Shown here: in pieces, positions 44,533-57,200 of the stretch | Position numbering within the stretch: position 1 is the stretch's first letter | Layout of the letters: every line of letters begins with the position of its first letter | Origin: Notospermus geniculatus | Taxonomy: Eukaryota; Nemertea; Pilidiophora; Heteronemertea; Lineidae | Direction: 5' to 3' | Assembly (NCBI GenBank): GCA_002633025.1 | Contig: NMRB01000453.1 | Span: 226,116 to 290,115, forward strand | Length of the DNA stretch: 64,000 nt | Translations under genes and position numbers: made by a program | The notes under the pieces: generated by a model | The model's input: only the letters and a program-made list of their open reading frames with translations | Database searches by the model: none | What the model was told of the DNA's origin: nothing

Positions 44533-45117
44533 TAATGCCCGTTGTACACGGTAGGATTCTTTTGTACTAGAAGTTATAAATGAGGCTCATGACGGGTGAT
44601 TTCGGTCATAGACTACTGATTGCCGACCTGAATAGCATTGCGAACACCCATTTGAGCCCCATTTATAATTTTTAGTACAAGAAAATCCTACCGTGTACAA
44701 CGGGCATAAGGCCCGTTTCCACAGGAGCGTGATGCGTCAAATCTTTTGTTATTTTCCGCCGTTCTCCCTCCAAACAATGGGCAAAGCGTGAAAACGCTCA
44801 CTCTGCCGCTTCTGTGGAAATGGGCCTAAGGGTGGGTATACACTACACGCGATTCGTCCAACGCATACGACGGTTCTTTGTTGTTTCATGCCGCAATGCC
44901 TCCCAAACAAAAGAGATTCGCGTGCGATGCCAAATCGCATGCCGAATCGCTTCTAGTGTATACCCACCCTTAAGGCTCGTTAAAGGTCTCAGGCCACTTA
45001 TGCGTTTTGCGCTGCGTGATGCGTCAAATCTTTTGTTATTTTCCGCCGCTCTGCTTCCTAACAAAAGATTTGACGCATCACGCAGTGCAAAACGCACAAG
45101 TGGCCCGAGACCTTTAA
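44533..45117. mobile_element. Four abutting TWA-target MITEs
   Basis: Element 1 is 44536-44706 (TGCCCGTTGTACACGG ends). Element 2 is 44710-44826 (GGCCCGTTTCCACAG ends). Element 3 is 44830-44969 (GGGTGGGTATACACTA ends). Element 4 is ~44980-45117 (TTAAAGGTCTCAGG ends). Successive elements share single TAA/TTA triplets at 44707-44709, 44827-44829 and 44970-44973. This fits PIF/Harbinger-type insertions at each other's edges. Confidence 0.8.
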
Positions 45118-45213
45118 GCTAAGCGCACATGTCCGACAAAAAGCCTTCCGAAATGTGTACGTTTACCGGATCCGTTCACCGGATGCACTTTAACGCACGG
45201 CAACACCGCGCAC

Positions 45214-45474
45214 ATGTATGCGTTAAAACTCGCAGCACCGACGGATGTCAGTTTTTCCTTCACTGGGAAAATCGAAGGGTTATCCCAAAATTACGTCATT
45301 ATAAAGGAATTCCTTCCGAATACCGGACGGCAACAGTTATTTTTGACGGATGAATGGAACATGTTCCAATCGTCCGATATCGCATACGTTACTCAATTCG
45401 TTCCGGATGATAATAACGGCCATGTGCTGTGGCAAGTGTCAATCAGTGTGTCCCATTACTACGGTGGCCCATAG
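45214..45474 (+). CDS. Unrecognised small protein or exon
   Basis: The frame is open from 45118 to a TAG at 45472. The first ATG in frame is 45214 (86 residues, MYALKLAAPTDVSFSFTGKI...). Codon composition looks coding-like, with many CpG codons (ACG, CCG, TCG) and alternating hydrophobic beta-type stretches ending 'WQVSISVSHYYGGP'. The upstream edge coincides with the end of a MITE, so it could be a truncated exon or a fragment captured in a transposon. No family is recognised. Confidence 0.35.
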   Translation: MYALKLAAPTDVSFSFTGKIEGLSQNYVIIKEFLPNTGRQQLFLTDEWNMFQSSDIAYVTQFVPDDNNGHVLWQVSISVSHYYGGP

Positions 45475-45561
45475 AGCTCATTGATGAAAAATATTTACAT
45501 TTGCAATTTTTTTTCAATTCGAAAATTTTTCCTTGGGAGTTTGTAAAATTTTCAGAAGTTC

Positions 45562-45794
45562 CCACCGCGGTGATAATATTTCCACCGCGGTGATAATATT
45601 CCCACCTCGGTGATAATATTCCCACCGCGGTGAGAATATTACCACCGCGGTGATATAATATTTCCACCGCGGTGATAATATTTCCACCTCGGTGATAATA
45701 TTCCCACCGCGGTGAGAATATTACCACCGCGGTGATAATATTTCCACCGCGGTGAGAATATTACCACCGCGGTGAGAATATTTCCACCGCGGTG
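45562..45794. repeat. 20-bp palindromic minisatellite, 12 units
   Basis: Unit CCACCGCGGTGATAATATTT containing the palindromes CACCGCGGTG and AATATT. One unit is 22 bp. Units 2-4 and 6-8 show the same variant order (GCGG, CTCGG, GAGAA), so a higher-order ~80 bp duplication exists. Confidence 0.97.
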
Positions 45795-46220
45795 AAAAGT
45801 CACGTGGAGTCGGCATCGATTGATGAGCGACTTACATGTAGAAATGGTCTACAGACACCGCAGTGCCGCCTCCTACCTTCAAAATGAAACAAAAGTAAGT
45901 TGCTCATCGTCATTGTCGTCCTAAGGGACTTTTGGCAAGGCTCCGTATCGTCGATCCGTGTCCCGTATGACGTATCGAGCTATGCATTTTTTGTTAAATT
46001 CATACGTCAAACTTTTTTTTCCGCTTGGGGGGCATTTTGAGGAAACGAGCTGACCGGACGTAGGCTTTGCCTTCCAGCGCCAAAGGGACCTATATTGNCT
46101 TTAGAGCGTTTTGCGCCGCGTTGTGCGTCAAATCTTTTGTTATTTTCCGCCGCTCTGCTTCCAAACAATGGGCGAAGCGTCAAAACGCGGCGAAAAACAC
46201 TCTGGTGGAAACGGCCCTAA

Positions 46221-46350
46221 AGGCCCGTTTCCACAGAAGCGGCAGCGTGAGCGTTTTCACGCTTTGCCCATTGTTTGGAGGCAGAGCGCGGAAAATAACA
46301 AAAGATTTGACGTATCACGCGGCGTGAAACGCACCTGTGGAGACGGGCCT
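46221..46350. mobile_element. Harbinger-like MITE, AGGCCCGTTTCCACAG termini
   Basis: Bounded by TAA/TTA; the interior resembles element 2 of the 44.5 kb cluster. Immediately left (46096-46218) is a related copy, and immediately right a GCGTATCCATAGG-type element begins. Confidence 0.75.
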
Positions 46351-47149
46351 TAGGCTGCGTATCCATAGGCTGTTCGCTTGTGCACCTTTTCCCTGTGCCG
46401 TGTTCGCTTGTGACGCGTCACAAAGAGAATGTGGCCATATCGTATCCATAGGGCACCAGGCCAGGTCCCATTGTCCTAATGGCCTAAGTCCACGGAACAA
46501 TGAAAATTCCATAAGGGAACAGTCTATGCATAGAATTGATGGTCGTGCCCTCTGTATGCCGAATTTACAGGATCCACTGTAAGGTTTCAGGACCTCGCAG
46601 GCCAAGCGGTCCTTGCATCATACATGAAAACTCAAGTTACGGTCCTCATATGCTGAGTTTACATCAAGGCACAAGCGACACGAACACGCAGGCGAACAAA
46701 GGTTTCATGGGGATGAATCCTTTGTTCGGCCATTGTTCGCGCGGGTGTCCCTATACCCTATAGCTCAATTTAAACCCCGCCATAGGCACATTTTCCGATG
46801 GGCGAGGGTGAGGCGTCAAAGAAGAAAATCCGACAGCCAAAAATGCAATTACTTGCACCAATCTTCGCTTGTTATTTATATATAAATCAGCACATAAACG
46901 AAGCCCTTAATTGGTCTGCTCATGTGTTTTAATACAAACTATGTAGACCTATAAACTATTCAATAAGGGCTACCGAATAAAATTGGCGGCTGACTTCGGG
47001 CCGGAGAATTAGGCATATATCACATTTTCCAAATGTAATAGTTGCTTAGATGTATAGGCTGCATGTTCACACAAAGTTAATGAATGGCCCAGAATGGGTG
47101 TGCCACCTTTGTGCAGACTGCACAGGTAAAGTAAGGGTTACAACTGGCT

Positions 47150-47412
47150 GCAACTAAATGTGCAACTAACACATCACTGCCAACTGCACTGTTACGAATC
47201 ACATGTACGGTACATGGAACACCTTCTTTTAACACAATCACCTTTAACTGCACTGATTATGAATTACCCGGTTGTCTTTAACGGATCACCTTCTTTTCAA
47301 CCCATCACCTTGTAACTGCACTGATTATGAATTACATGTACACAGACCACCTTTCTTTTTAACACATCACCTTCTAACTGCACTGATTATGAATGTTCAC
47401 GGACCAACTTCT
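47150..47412. repeat. Degenerate ~60-70 bp tandem repeat
   Basis: 'AACTGCACTGATTATGAAT' recurs four times with 'ACACATCACCTTCT' spacers. Confidence 0.8.
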
Positions 47413-47974
47413 TTAAAAAAAAATGCCATTCCCTACTCTGCTCGTTCATATTGGTGCAACAAATTACATGCGAATGTAATGGAAATGTAAATCTTATAGG
47501 GCAAGTTCTTGCCCATAAAACATACCGTACTTATTTTGCTGACTTTCAAATTATCACCTCATATTTTCACCACATAAGAAACAAAACTAAGAGCTGTAGC
47601 CTAACAAGGAACAACTTTGGGTTTCGTACAAAACTCATACACAACAAGAGATTGTGCAAACAAGGACTCATGATCAAACTGCCGGCTCAATGGAATTCTA
47701 ACTTCGCACACTGACCAACTTTGTGACAGTCATTTTAAAATACAGGATGCTGTAGAAAAAGCAAACGGTACCCATCAAATACCTTGACATGACAACTGAA
47801 AGTACTTAGTTCTAAGTACGGATCACGTAACTCATAATAACTTTTGGCTTGACACAATAACACAATTAAAAACATCTGTGATTTCCAAGTTTCTTGCAGC
47901 AGACTTACAGGCTATTGAGGAAAATGCACAAAACTTGAACCAAAGTCAAGAACTCTAAACCGTTCTGGTTACGA

Positions 47975-47980
47975 TTTATT
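47975..47980 (-). terminator. Polyadenylation signal of the recombinase-like gene
   Basis: AATAAA on the minus strand (TTTATT at 47975-47980), 92 bases past the stop codon at 48073. Confidence 0.5.
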
Positions 47981-48072
47981 CTTAAGTGACAAGATGGCAA
48001 TTTCTTCCAGCACACAGAGTTACAAATTACAGCTGAACCCTACCACCGCAACCTCACAGTTAGAAACAGAGC

Positions 48073-48275
48073 TTACTTTTTTTCCGCATTGTGAATCATA
48101 TTTTTGACGCAAAATTTGATATGCTCCCAACTTCTGGACTGTAAAAGAGGCACTTGCCTCTTGCATTCCTCGCAGTCCCTTTTACCCGGGCATTTTCGAA
48201 GTCGAATAAATTTTCCCATGTGTTCTCTAACAGCGGCCTTCTCTGCGTCAGACCAAGGACGCCTTACTGTTTTGC
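48073..48275 (-). CDS. Recombinase-like gene, terminal Myb-like exon
   Basis: Acceptor TTTATCTTTTTCCAG ends at 48276, phase 1 entry, TAA at 48073. Encodes 66 residues: R-R-P-W-S-D-A-E...AV (first helix), 'KCPGKRDCEECKRQVPLLQS', then the 'RSWEHIKFCVKNM' helix. Related C-termini recur in the same aquatic-animal family from memory. Confidence 0.72.
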
Positions 48276-51200
48276 CTGGAAAAAGATAAAGTAAAGGCAC
48301 GTTTACACGATCATACATTTGCTCAAAACATCACCATACGTTTGTACGATGATGACATGTCTAAGCTTTGTTGTGGATTTCCGTGTACACAATGCAACTA
48401 AAATCCTCATACAAATGTATGGCTATGTTTTGAACATGATGGTCTAAACGGGCCTTAAGATCATCCTTCTGTTTTGAGGGACACCAATTGATGACTCGGA
48501 TTTGGTATATTGCATGAGTCCAAATGAAGCTCTTGCTTTCACAAGTCAGAGGATCATGAGCGACAGCGTAACAAGACAGCTGGGCTCATATCAAAGATGT
48601 CGCAAACATGCAACAGAATGAGGCTGACATGTTTTTGATTTCGTTTGATTCGTTTCTGGGATTGCCCCATAAAATCATGGAATTATAACTGAAAAAAATG
48701 AATTGTAGCTTGTCCGTATCATTTGGAAATTGCAACCAACACAGCCACCGGTTATTCAGCCATTTTTGTCCGGACGGTCTGACCACAGGCGCATGTTCCC
48801 TATCACAGATTATTGCAGAAAATATAACAGGACCTCCACTCCAAAAACTGCCTTCTATTCTAGTGTGCCAAAGTTGCAATAATAATTCAAATGCTGCTGT
48901 ACCAAAGCATAGAGCAGTGACCCATCATCTACAACCACTGAGCTGTGGCATAGTACGAAGTGTAGATGTACTGGGCTATGATAAATTAGTTAATACATAC
49001 ATCTTTTCTTTTTATTCTTGCACTTCATCCGTTGGTTATTTGCATCTGGAAAATGCTCATCTGATTCATCTTCACTTGAAGATGTGATTTCTACAAAGAG
49101 AAATGTTAATCCCAAGATGGAGAGTGGATTTTTTTCCTAAGCCCGGTAACATAATTTGAGTGGAGTCGCCCTTTAAACGAATTCCTCGTGTAACGTTCCT
49201 TTAATTCAGCGGGTAAAGTAGACCAGAATTAGATAGCACTCGGAATGGTTGCTCTGTGAAAGTGTTGCGACATATGAACAGGAAATCTATAAGCAGTTCG
49301 GTTTCTTAAAGCGAATCAAAAGCGAAAAAAATTGATTTAGAAATAGAATTTGAAAGGGGACGAATTTTTGGGAAAAATGTAAACAACCTTCTCCAAAATG
49401 TCAACAAAAGAAATTTTCGTGCATTCTGATTGGCCGAATTTTGTGTTTACAAACACCATCCAAATGTAAACAAAATCCGCTTTTGATTCGCTTTAACTGA
49501 TAAAGAACCTGATGGGTAACTACATGTCCGATTCAACAATATTATTCGTTGCCCGGTTGCTATTGGTAGGAGAACAGCATGAATTTCTCAGACTGGCCAC
49601 GGTGGCTACACAGCATGATCATTACGTACCTTGGGCAATTTTGTGTTTTCGTTTCCCCAAAGTAGACACTGGATCCCTGTCATGAGCAGAATCAACAATA
49701 TCTATGGATTTTTCTGGAATAAATTAATGCCAACATTAGCGTCACTCAGATGATTAAAATATCAGTTGGCTGTGTGGGCCTGCATTAAAAGTTGTACTAC
49801 TTGAATAAGGGATATGAAGAAAAACACTCCAATGAGCATGTTGTCAGTTTCCATGAATACAAAGAAAAGGAATGTACAAATATTTTGCTTAAAGGGACTA
49901 GGAAAAATTTTTCAAGCTTCGGTTATTACAAAATGCTAGTCTTGCCTGATAAATTCCCACCGTCAATATGGGCCCCAAAATGGATATCATGTGCTTCTGG
50001 CATAATGGTTGGGAGAAATATTGGCATAATATTGCCCATTTTGATCCTCATATTGTGCAATAAAATTGACCGTGTATGGCCGCTTAACATTGGTCTGTCA
50101 GTGAATCAATCCTTGGACCTAAGAGGTGACAGGCACAGACTGGCACTCCAGAGTCGATATGCCCACTGTGTCCTACCACGAGAAAGCCCACTGTTCCTGC
50201 CAGGTCACTGAAGGCTACTCTCCCCTACAGCTGTTTACTAATGAACCAATAACGGAATGAGTGGGGGAACATGGTAAACACTAAATCAATGCAATCTCAC
50301 TCAGGTGGGGGGGGGGGGNNGGGGGGGGGGGGTCAATCAAATTTAAAGGTGAATGGCCCTCATCACAACCAGAAATATTCTAAAGGAGCAGTCTCTAAAG
50401 TTTGTACCTGCCCGAGGGGGCTGCCTTCTACTGGGCATACATAGAAACAACGTATGACATTTTTTTGCAATTGACAACTCACTCTTATCAAGTTCTCATA
50501 TTTTCCAGACTCCTTTGGCATGTTTGGGTCTACTCACTAATCCAACTCGCTGCCCGACTGATCTTCAATTCAGTTGGCATTCAGAGAGAAATTGGATGAT
50601 GTCATAGTCAGCCTCTGGCCAAATATCCTTGAGACAGATTTTTTGCAAATGGCCCTCTACAGGCTGGGTGGACCTTATAAAAAGGTGTTCTGTCAAGTCA
50701 AGGACCTAACAAGTATACGTTTACAAACACACAGACATTGACAATATCGAGTCATAAAGGTTCCGCATACAATTTATGCATTATAAGGGGATGGGGGGGG
50801 GGAGAGAAACCTAGCTTTCAGGTGTACACGTGTTTCACGTAGAGCCGTATATTGTATCAATCACAAATTTACAGCATTTTTTTACATACCTTCTTGCTCA
50901 ATTTCACCTTCTTGCTCAATTTCATCTTCTGAATTGTCACACCCTTCCTCATCACTGACGAGCTCTGCAGAAAAGACACACAAGCAGTGGTTACACTACA
51001 TAAAATCCCCGGGTATTTTGCGGTCACACCTATGAATTGCCGGCTTCAAGAAACCCGTGTCTGAAAAACGCGGGTTTTTGAGACACGGTAATCTCGCCGT
51101 GCTTTTCCAAATCCCCGTGTGTTCGTTAGTTCTTCGCACGCCGACAGATGGCGCAGCCATTAAGTGACGTCGTTTTCGCGCCTCCGACAATGTGTACCAA

Positions 51201-54200
51201 TTCAGAAATGACCGAAGAGTCAATGTTTGCAGCGCAACTGTCGCCGGACTACTTAACTACAGTGTAGTAGTGTGACCTCTCGCCGAGATTTTCGTACACA
51301 CGGGTTTGACACGAGTCTGGAAGAACACGGGTATTTTTATGTAGTGTAACCACGGCTACAGAAAGTTCACGTTTTATTGGTCTTCCACCATTGTCCACCT
51401 GAATTTTCCTTAACACAAAAATGAGGCAACGAATGGAGGATTACACACAGGGCAATAAGAACTGACATGTATAACTCTGGAAATTCGACACCGCCAGTGG
51501 AATAATTTCACAGTTCAATCACCCAACTACTCTATGGTTTTCCATTCAGACCCAAGTGGCGTTTACACCTGAACAATTTTTCCAGGCCAGGTGTAACGTT
51601 TTTCAGTGTGGCCATTTTTCTGTGTGATTCCTATTTTCTGAACACACTGGGAAACGAACTCGCTGTTTCTTTGTGTGTCGCCCATTGTCCAGTTGCCGCT
51701 TATTCCGTCGATCTATTGTATTGTCACACCAGCTCACGGCCTGGTATCGGGAACATTAGATTTCATTACACCTGTGTACTGACTCACAATGCCTCCCCTT
51801 CATTCTTATTAGCCCTTCATTCTTATTACCCTTCTTATTCATGATCAAAATTTCATAATCACTTTCAGTGTATCTGCTTCCACAGACGGATTCAGAAGTG
51901 TGCGAGTCACCCTAACCCTTAGATCAAACAGCCGTGTGACAAATGTGTCATCGGCATTCCGGTGTGACAGGGATCAATGTCCCCCTGGAATGAAAGTCTG
52001 GTCTTATTGTTCGGCAGACATCAGAATATATGGCTGTGGCCATTTGAATTACAACAGCAGGCGACTGTTTGGCGGAATTCCATTACTGTCACACTGGTAA
52101 GGGGGCAGTGATAACATACACCGAACTCAAAATGTCCAGACTTGTACAAACAGGAGACACCACGGTATTTGATCACTTCAGGTGTCTAATTATGAATACA
52201 AGGACCATTTCTATAGCACAGACTGTACTTTGGAGCACAGAAAATGTTTTCGTTAAAAAAATTGCCACAGGTGAGAACCAGCTTTTTATTCAATGGTCCT
52301 CATAGTTTATTTGGTCCGACAAACGCTGGTCCTCACAAGCATACAAACGCGTGCACCCTTGGTCATGAGAAGGACAAGCGTAACCACAACTGTCATTTCA
52401 TAATTTGTGAGGAAAGTCGGGATCTCTAACAAACCATTTTCATACTGCTGACTGAAAATTCGGCAACCTACATGTTTGGAGGAACTATACTGACTACATG
52501 AGTATGTATGCCATACACCATATTTGAATAATCCAATCACACCGTAATTCGCTTTAGATGTAGAGGGTGCCTTGACATATCATCACACTTATGCAAGTAT
52601 CAATTCGTATCTTGGACCCCTCCTCCCCAGGTTCGACACCTTATCACCTTGGAACTAATTCTCAATGGTCAAGCATCGACATTAGTTCATCACATCAAAA
52701 AAGAGGTCGTTTAATCATCACCACGTTTCCGAAGGCAGACCAAAGCTGAACGACGCTTCTTCAAACCAAGGCAACCAGAGAAAGAATTATGGCTGGGGTT
52801 GTCATACCTTCACTTTGCAGTATTTATGCAAAATATATGTACTGCAATGAGGGAGGCTGGTAATTCTGGCTAACGGCAGCTTTTGACCAGCTCAGTGATA
52901 TCCGAGGCAAGAGGGAGAATTTAGGAAGCATCCACAAGTCTCATCAATCCCACATGCATACTTTTGATATGGACATGTTATGCTTGAGGCATTTCACCTG
53001 CAGAAACACATAATTTGGCATAGCACTATCCACCACTGACAACACCCATTGAGCAGTTTAGTCATATGAATAGAATTTAGTCATATAATAAAAATTTGGC
53101 GGGGATGCGATCAACGGTTAAGGCAAAATAACAGTATAAAGGTTTTTGGTTCAGCCCCTTGGTGGCCAAGCCTGTTTGATGCATACCACAAGTGGTGGAG
53201 CTAGAAATTATATGATGTCTATTGTGACCAACACATTCTACGATATATACGATTACAATTTCATTGGACTGTATGTTGTTGCCCTCAAAATGATTTTGCT
53301 AACAATTACATTGTGAGGACCAGTTTTTTGGTCAATGGTCCTCACAGTGTGTGTATATGTGGAATGACATAGAATGGTCCACACAAGCATAGCAATACAA
53401 GAATATTACTGTATCCTCCCCTGAGTACCGGTTAGTCGGAATTTTTCTACACAATATATTTTGGGGCCCGCTGGGGCGCTTTCTAGTGCGTCGTTGGCTG
53501 CGGTTTACAATAAGACATGCCGTGCTTGCTGACCATTTCCACTCAACCCTATTCGGAGCCTCACCTGAAGCACTAAGTCATATGAACAACTTGTGACCGA
53601 TATTCAGAAGAGGACCCAGTATATCACTTCACACTTTGTCCAATATTACTTGAAAACAAGGGCCATTTTCTATGCATAGACTGTATTTCGGAGCCCTGAA
53701 AATGTTTTTGTTAAAAAATTGGTGATGACGAGGTTTTTTGTGAATGGTCCTCATAGTGTACTTGGAATGACAAACGCTGGTCCTCACAAGCATACAAACG
53801 GTCACGACAAGGACAAGCGTGAGGTCCGCAACAGTGTCATTTCGTAATTTGTGTGCAAAGTGTAAGTATATATAATGATCTGGATCTCTTACAAATCATT
53901 TTCATACTGGTAACTGAAGATTCGACCAAAGCTGAACGACGCTTCTTCAAGCCAAGGCAACCAGAGAAAGAATTACATGGCTGGGGTTGTCATACCTTCA
54001 CTTTGCAGTATTTATGCAAAATATATGTACTGCAATGAGGGAGGCTGGTAATTCTGGCTAATGGCAGCTTTTGATCAGCTCAGTGGTATATTCGAGGCAA
54101 GAGGGAGAATTCAGGAAGCATCCACAAGTCTCATCAATCCCACATGAATACTTTTCATGGACATGTTATGCTTGAGGCATTTCACCTGCAGAAACACATA

Positions 54201-57200
54201 AGTTGGCATAGCACTATCCACCACTGACAACACCCATTGAGCAGTTTAGTCATATGAATAGAATTTAGTCATATAATAAAAATTTGGTGGGGATGCGATC
54301 AACGATTAAGGCAAAATAACAGTATAAAGGTTTTTGGTTCAGCCCCTTGGTGGCCAAGCCTGTTTGATGCATACCACAAGTGGTGGAGCTAGAAATTATA
54401 TGATATCTATTGTGACCAACACATTCTACGATATATACGATTACAATTTCATTGGACTGTATGTTGTTGCCCTCAAAATGATTTTGCTAACAATTACATT
54501 GTGAGGACCAGCTTTTTGGTCAATAAGTCCTCACAGTGTATATGTGACCTGTTCCAGGAAAACCATCCAAAAGTCGCCAGGTACCAATTAGCATAAAATG
54601 TCAAAAGTAAAAAAAAAAAATTTCAATAAAAAAATTTTCAAAATTTTTTTTTCGACAGAAAGTTTGTGAACTTATTTCAAACACATTTCTTCGCACCAAA
54701 ACCCAGAGATTATCATTATAAAGTGTTAAATTTTCACTTTACGATCAGTTATGATACCCAAACCATTGTCATTTCTTGACTTCATAGCGTATTTTCTTTG
54801 TTTTTTCGAAAAACGGTGTTTTATCGGCACGTGACCTTCCAAAAACCAGAATTCCCATACTTCTTGTCCGATTATCAAAATTTAAGTGTCATTATAAAGC
54901 TCTCTGTCTCTTCTACACAAATCCATCAAAACATAGGATATGAAAATTTTTGACAAATGGATGGTTTTCCTCGAACAGGTCACATATGTGGAATGACACA
55001 GAATGGTCCACACAAGCATAGCAATACAACACAGAGAAAAAAATCCATTTCGAATAGAGACAAAATTGTTTCAAAGCGTGTTTGAAATACATCTTATCTC
55101 ATGTGGAGATTGAATTCATCTCAGGATGAGAGTTTCTGTTTCGGCTGGACACGATTTCATCTCTAGAAAATTAGGATGCGTCATTTGTCTCCAGTAGAGA
55201 CAACGAGTACTCTAAAATCTCTCATCGAGATCACAGTTATCTCAGGATGAAAACCTACCATTTCAGCTGGATACGAACATGTCTCATGATTATTTGCTGA
55301 AATTTCAGCGATCTCGGGGTGAGATCTTTGTATCCAGTCGAGCAGCACATTGTCTCCAGTTGAGACTTATTCACCTCTACCTGATTGTGATAGGATTTCA
55401 AATATGCATGGGCGCAGTGTCACGCATGCACTGTGAACCAGACTGGTCCACACTATTAAAAATATTTTTAAATTTACAGCAGAATCTTCACTGCATTGTT
55501 GCTGTAAATTCATTTTACTGTAAACTTCTGTATATTTACCAATAGTTTACTGGAATTTAACAGCAGGTTTTCCGAATCTCCCAAAGAAAACTTCCGAGGC
55601 CGAGCGTGAGCCCCCGTAGCGTAGTGGTTAGAGCGTAGGACTATTTAGGTTTATTTAGCTAGCATATAGGTATACACAGGTTCGAATCTGCGAGGCGGCC
55701 ACTATGCACTCTTTGCCAATACTTTTTTCTTTTGTACTTTTTTGCTGTTCAATAACAGCAGTGCTGTGTTACTCTGCTGCCAACACTTTTGCTGTAAAAA
55801 TACAGAGGAAATTTTTAAGAGTGTATTCTCCACTTGGAGATGAAAAACTACTCAAGATGAGTCGCCCATTTCACCAGACCATGAGACGATGATCGTCTCG
55901 ACTAGGAATGGTAATATCTCGACATGAGACGAAACAAAATGTCTCAAATGGAGACAAAAACGTCACGCCCTGCGGAGCCCTGATGACGAGCTTTTTAGTG
56001 AATGGTACTCATAGTGTACTTGGAATGACAAACGCTGGTCCTCACAAGCATACAAACGGTCACGACAAGGACAAGCGTGAGGTCCGCAACAGTGTCATTT
56101 CGTAATTTGTGTGCAAAGTGTAAGTATATATAATGATCTGGATCTCTTACAAATCATTTTCATACTGCTAACTGAAGATTCGACCAAAGCTGAACGACGC
56201 TTCTTCAAACCAAGGCAACCAGAGAAAGAATTACATGGCTGGGGTTGTCATACCTTCACTTTGCAGTATTTATGCAAAATATATGTACTGCAATGAGGGA
56301 GGCTGGTAATTCTGGCTAATGGCAGCTTTTGATCAGCACAGTGGTATTCGAGGCAAGAGGGAGAATTCAGGAAGCATCCACAAGTCTCATCAATCCCACA
56401 TGAATACTTTTCATATGGACATGTTATGCTTGAGGCATTTCACTTGCAGAAACACATACTTTGGCATAGCACTATCCACCACTGACAATACCCATTGAGC
56501 AGTTTAGTCATATGAATAGAATTTAGTCATATAATAAAAATTTGGTGGGGATGCGATCAACGATTAAGGCAAAATAACAGTATAAAGGTTTTTGGTTCAG
56601 CCCCTTGGTGGCCAAGCCTGTTTGATGCATACCACAAGTGGTGGAGCTAGAAATTATATGATGTCTATTGTGACCAACACATTCTACGATATATACGATT
56701 ACAATTTCATTGGACTGTATGTTGTTGCCCTCAAAATGATTTTGCTAACAATTACATTGTGAGGACCAGCTTTTTGGTCAATGGTCCTCACAGTGTATAT
56801 GTGGAATGACACAGAATGGTCCACACAAGCATAGCAATACAAGAATATTACTGTATCCTCCCCTGAGTACCGGTTAGTCGGAATTTTTCCACACAATATA
56901 TTTTGGGGCCCGCTGGGGCGCTTTCTAGTGCGTCGTTGGCTGCGGTTTACAATAAGACATGCCGTGCTTGCTGACCATTTCCACTCAACCCTATTCGGAG
57001 CCTCACCTGAAGCACTAAGTCATATGAACAACTTGTGACCGATATTCAGAAGAGGACCCAGTATATCACTTCACACTTTGTCCAATATTACTTGAATACA
57101 AGGGCCATTTTCTATGCATGGACTGTATTTCGGAGCCCTGAAAATGTTTTTGTTAAAAAATTGGTGATGACGAGGTTTTTTGTGAATGGTCCTCATAGTG

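Noticed and set aside
45562-45794. CRISPR-like regular repeats
   Set aside because: Units are 20 bp head-to-tail with no unique spacers, in a eukaryotic genome. This is a minisatellite.
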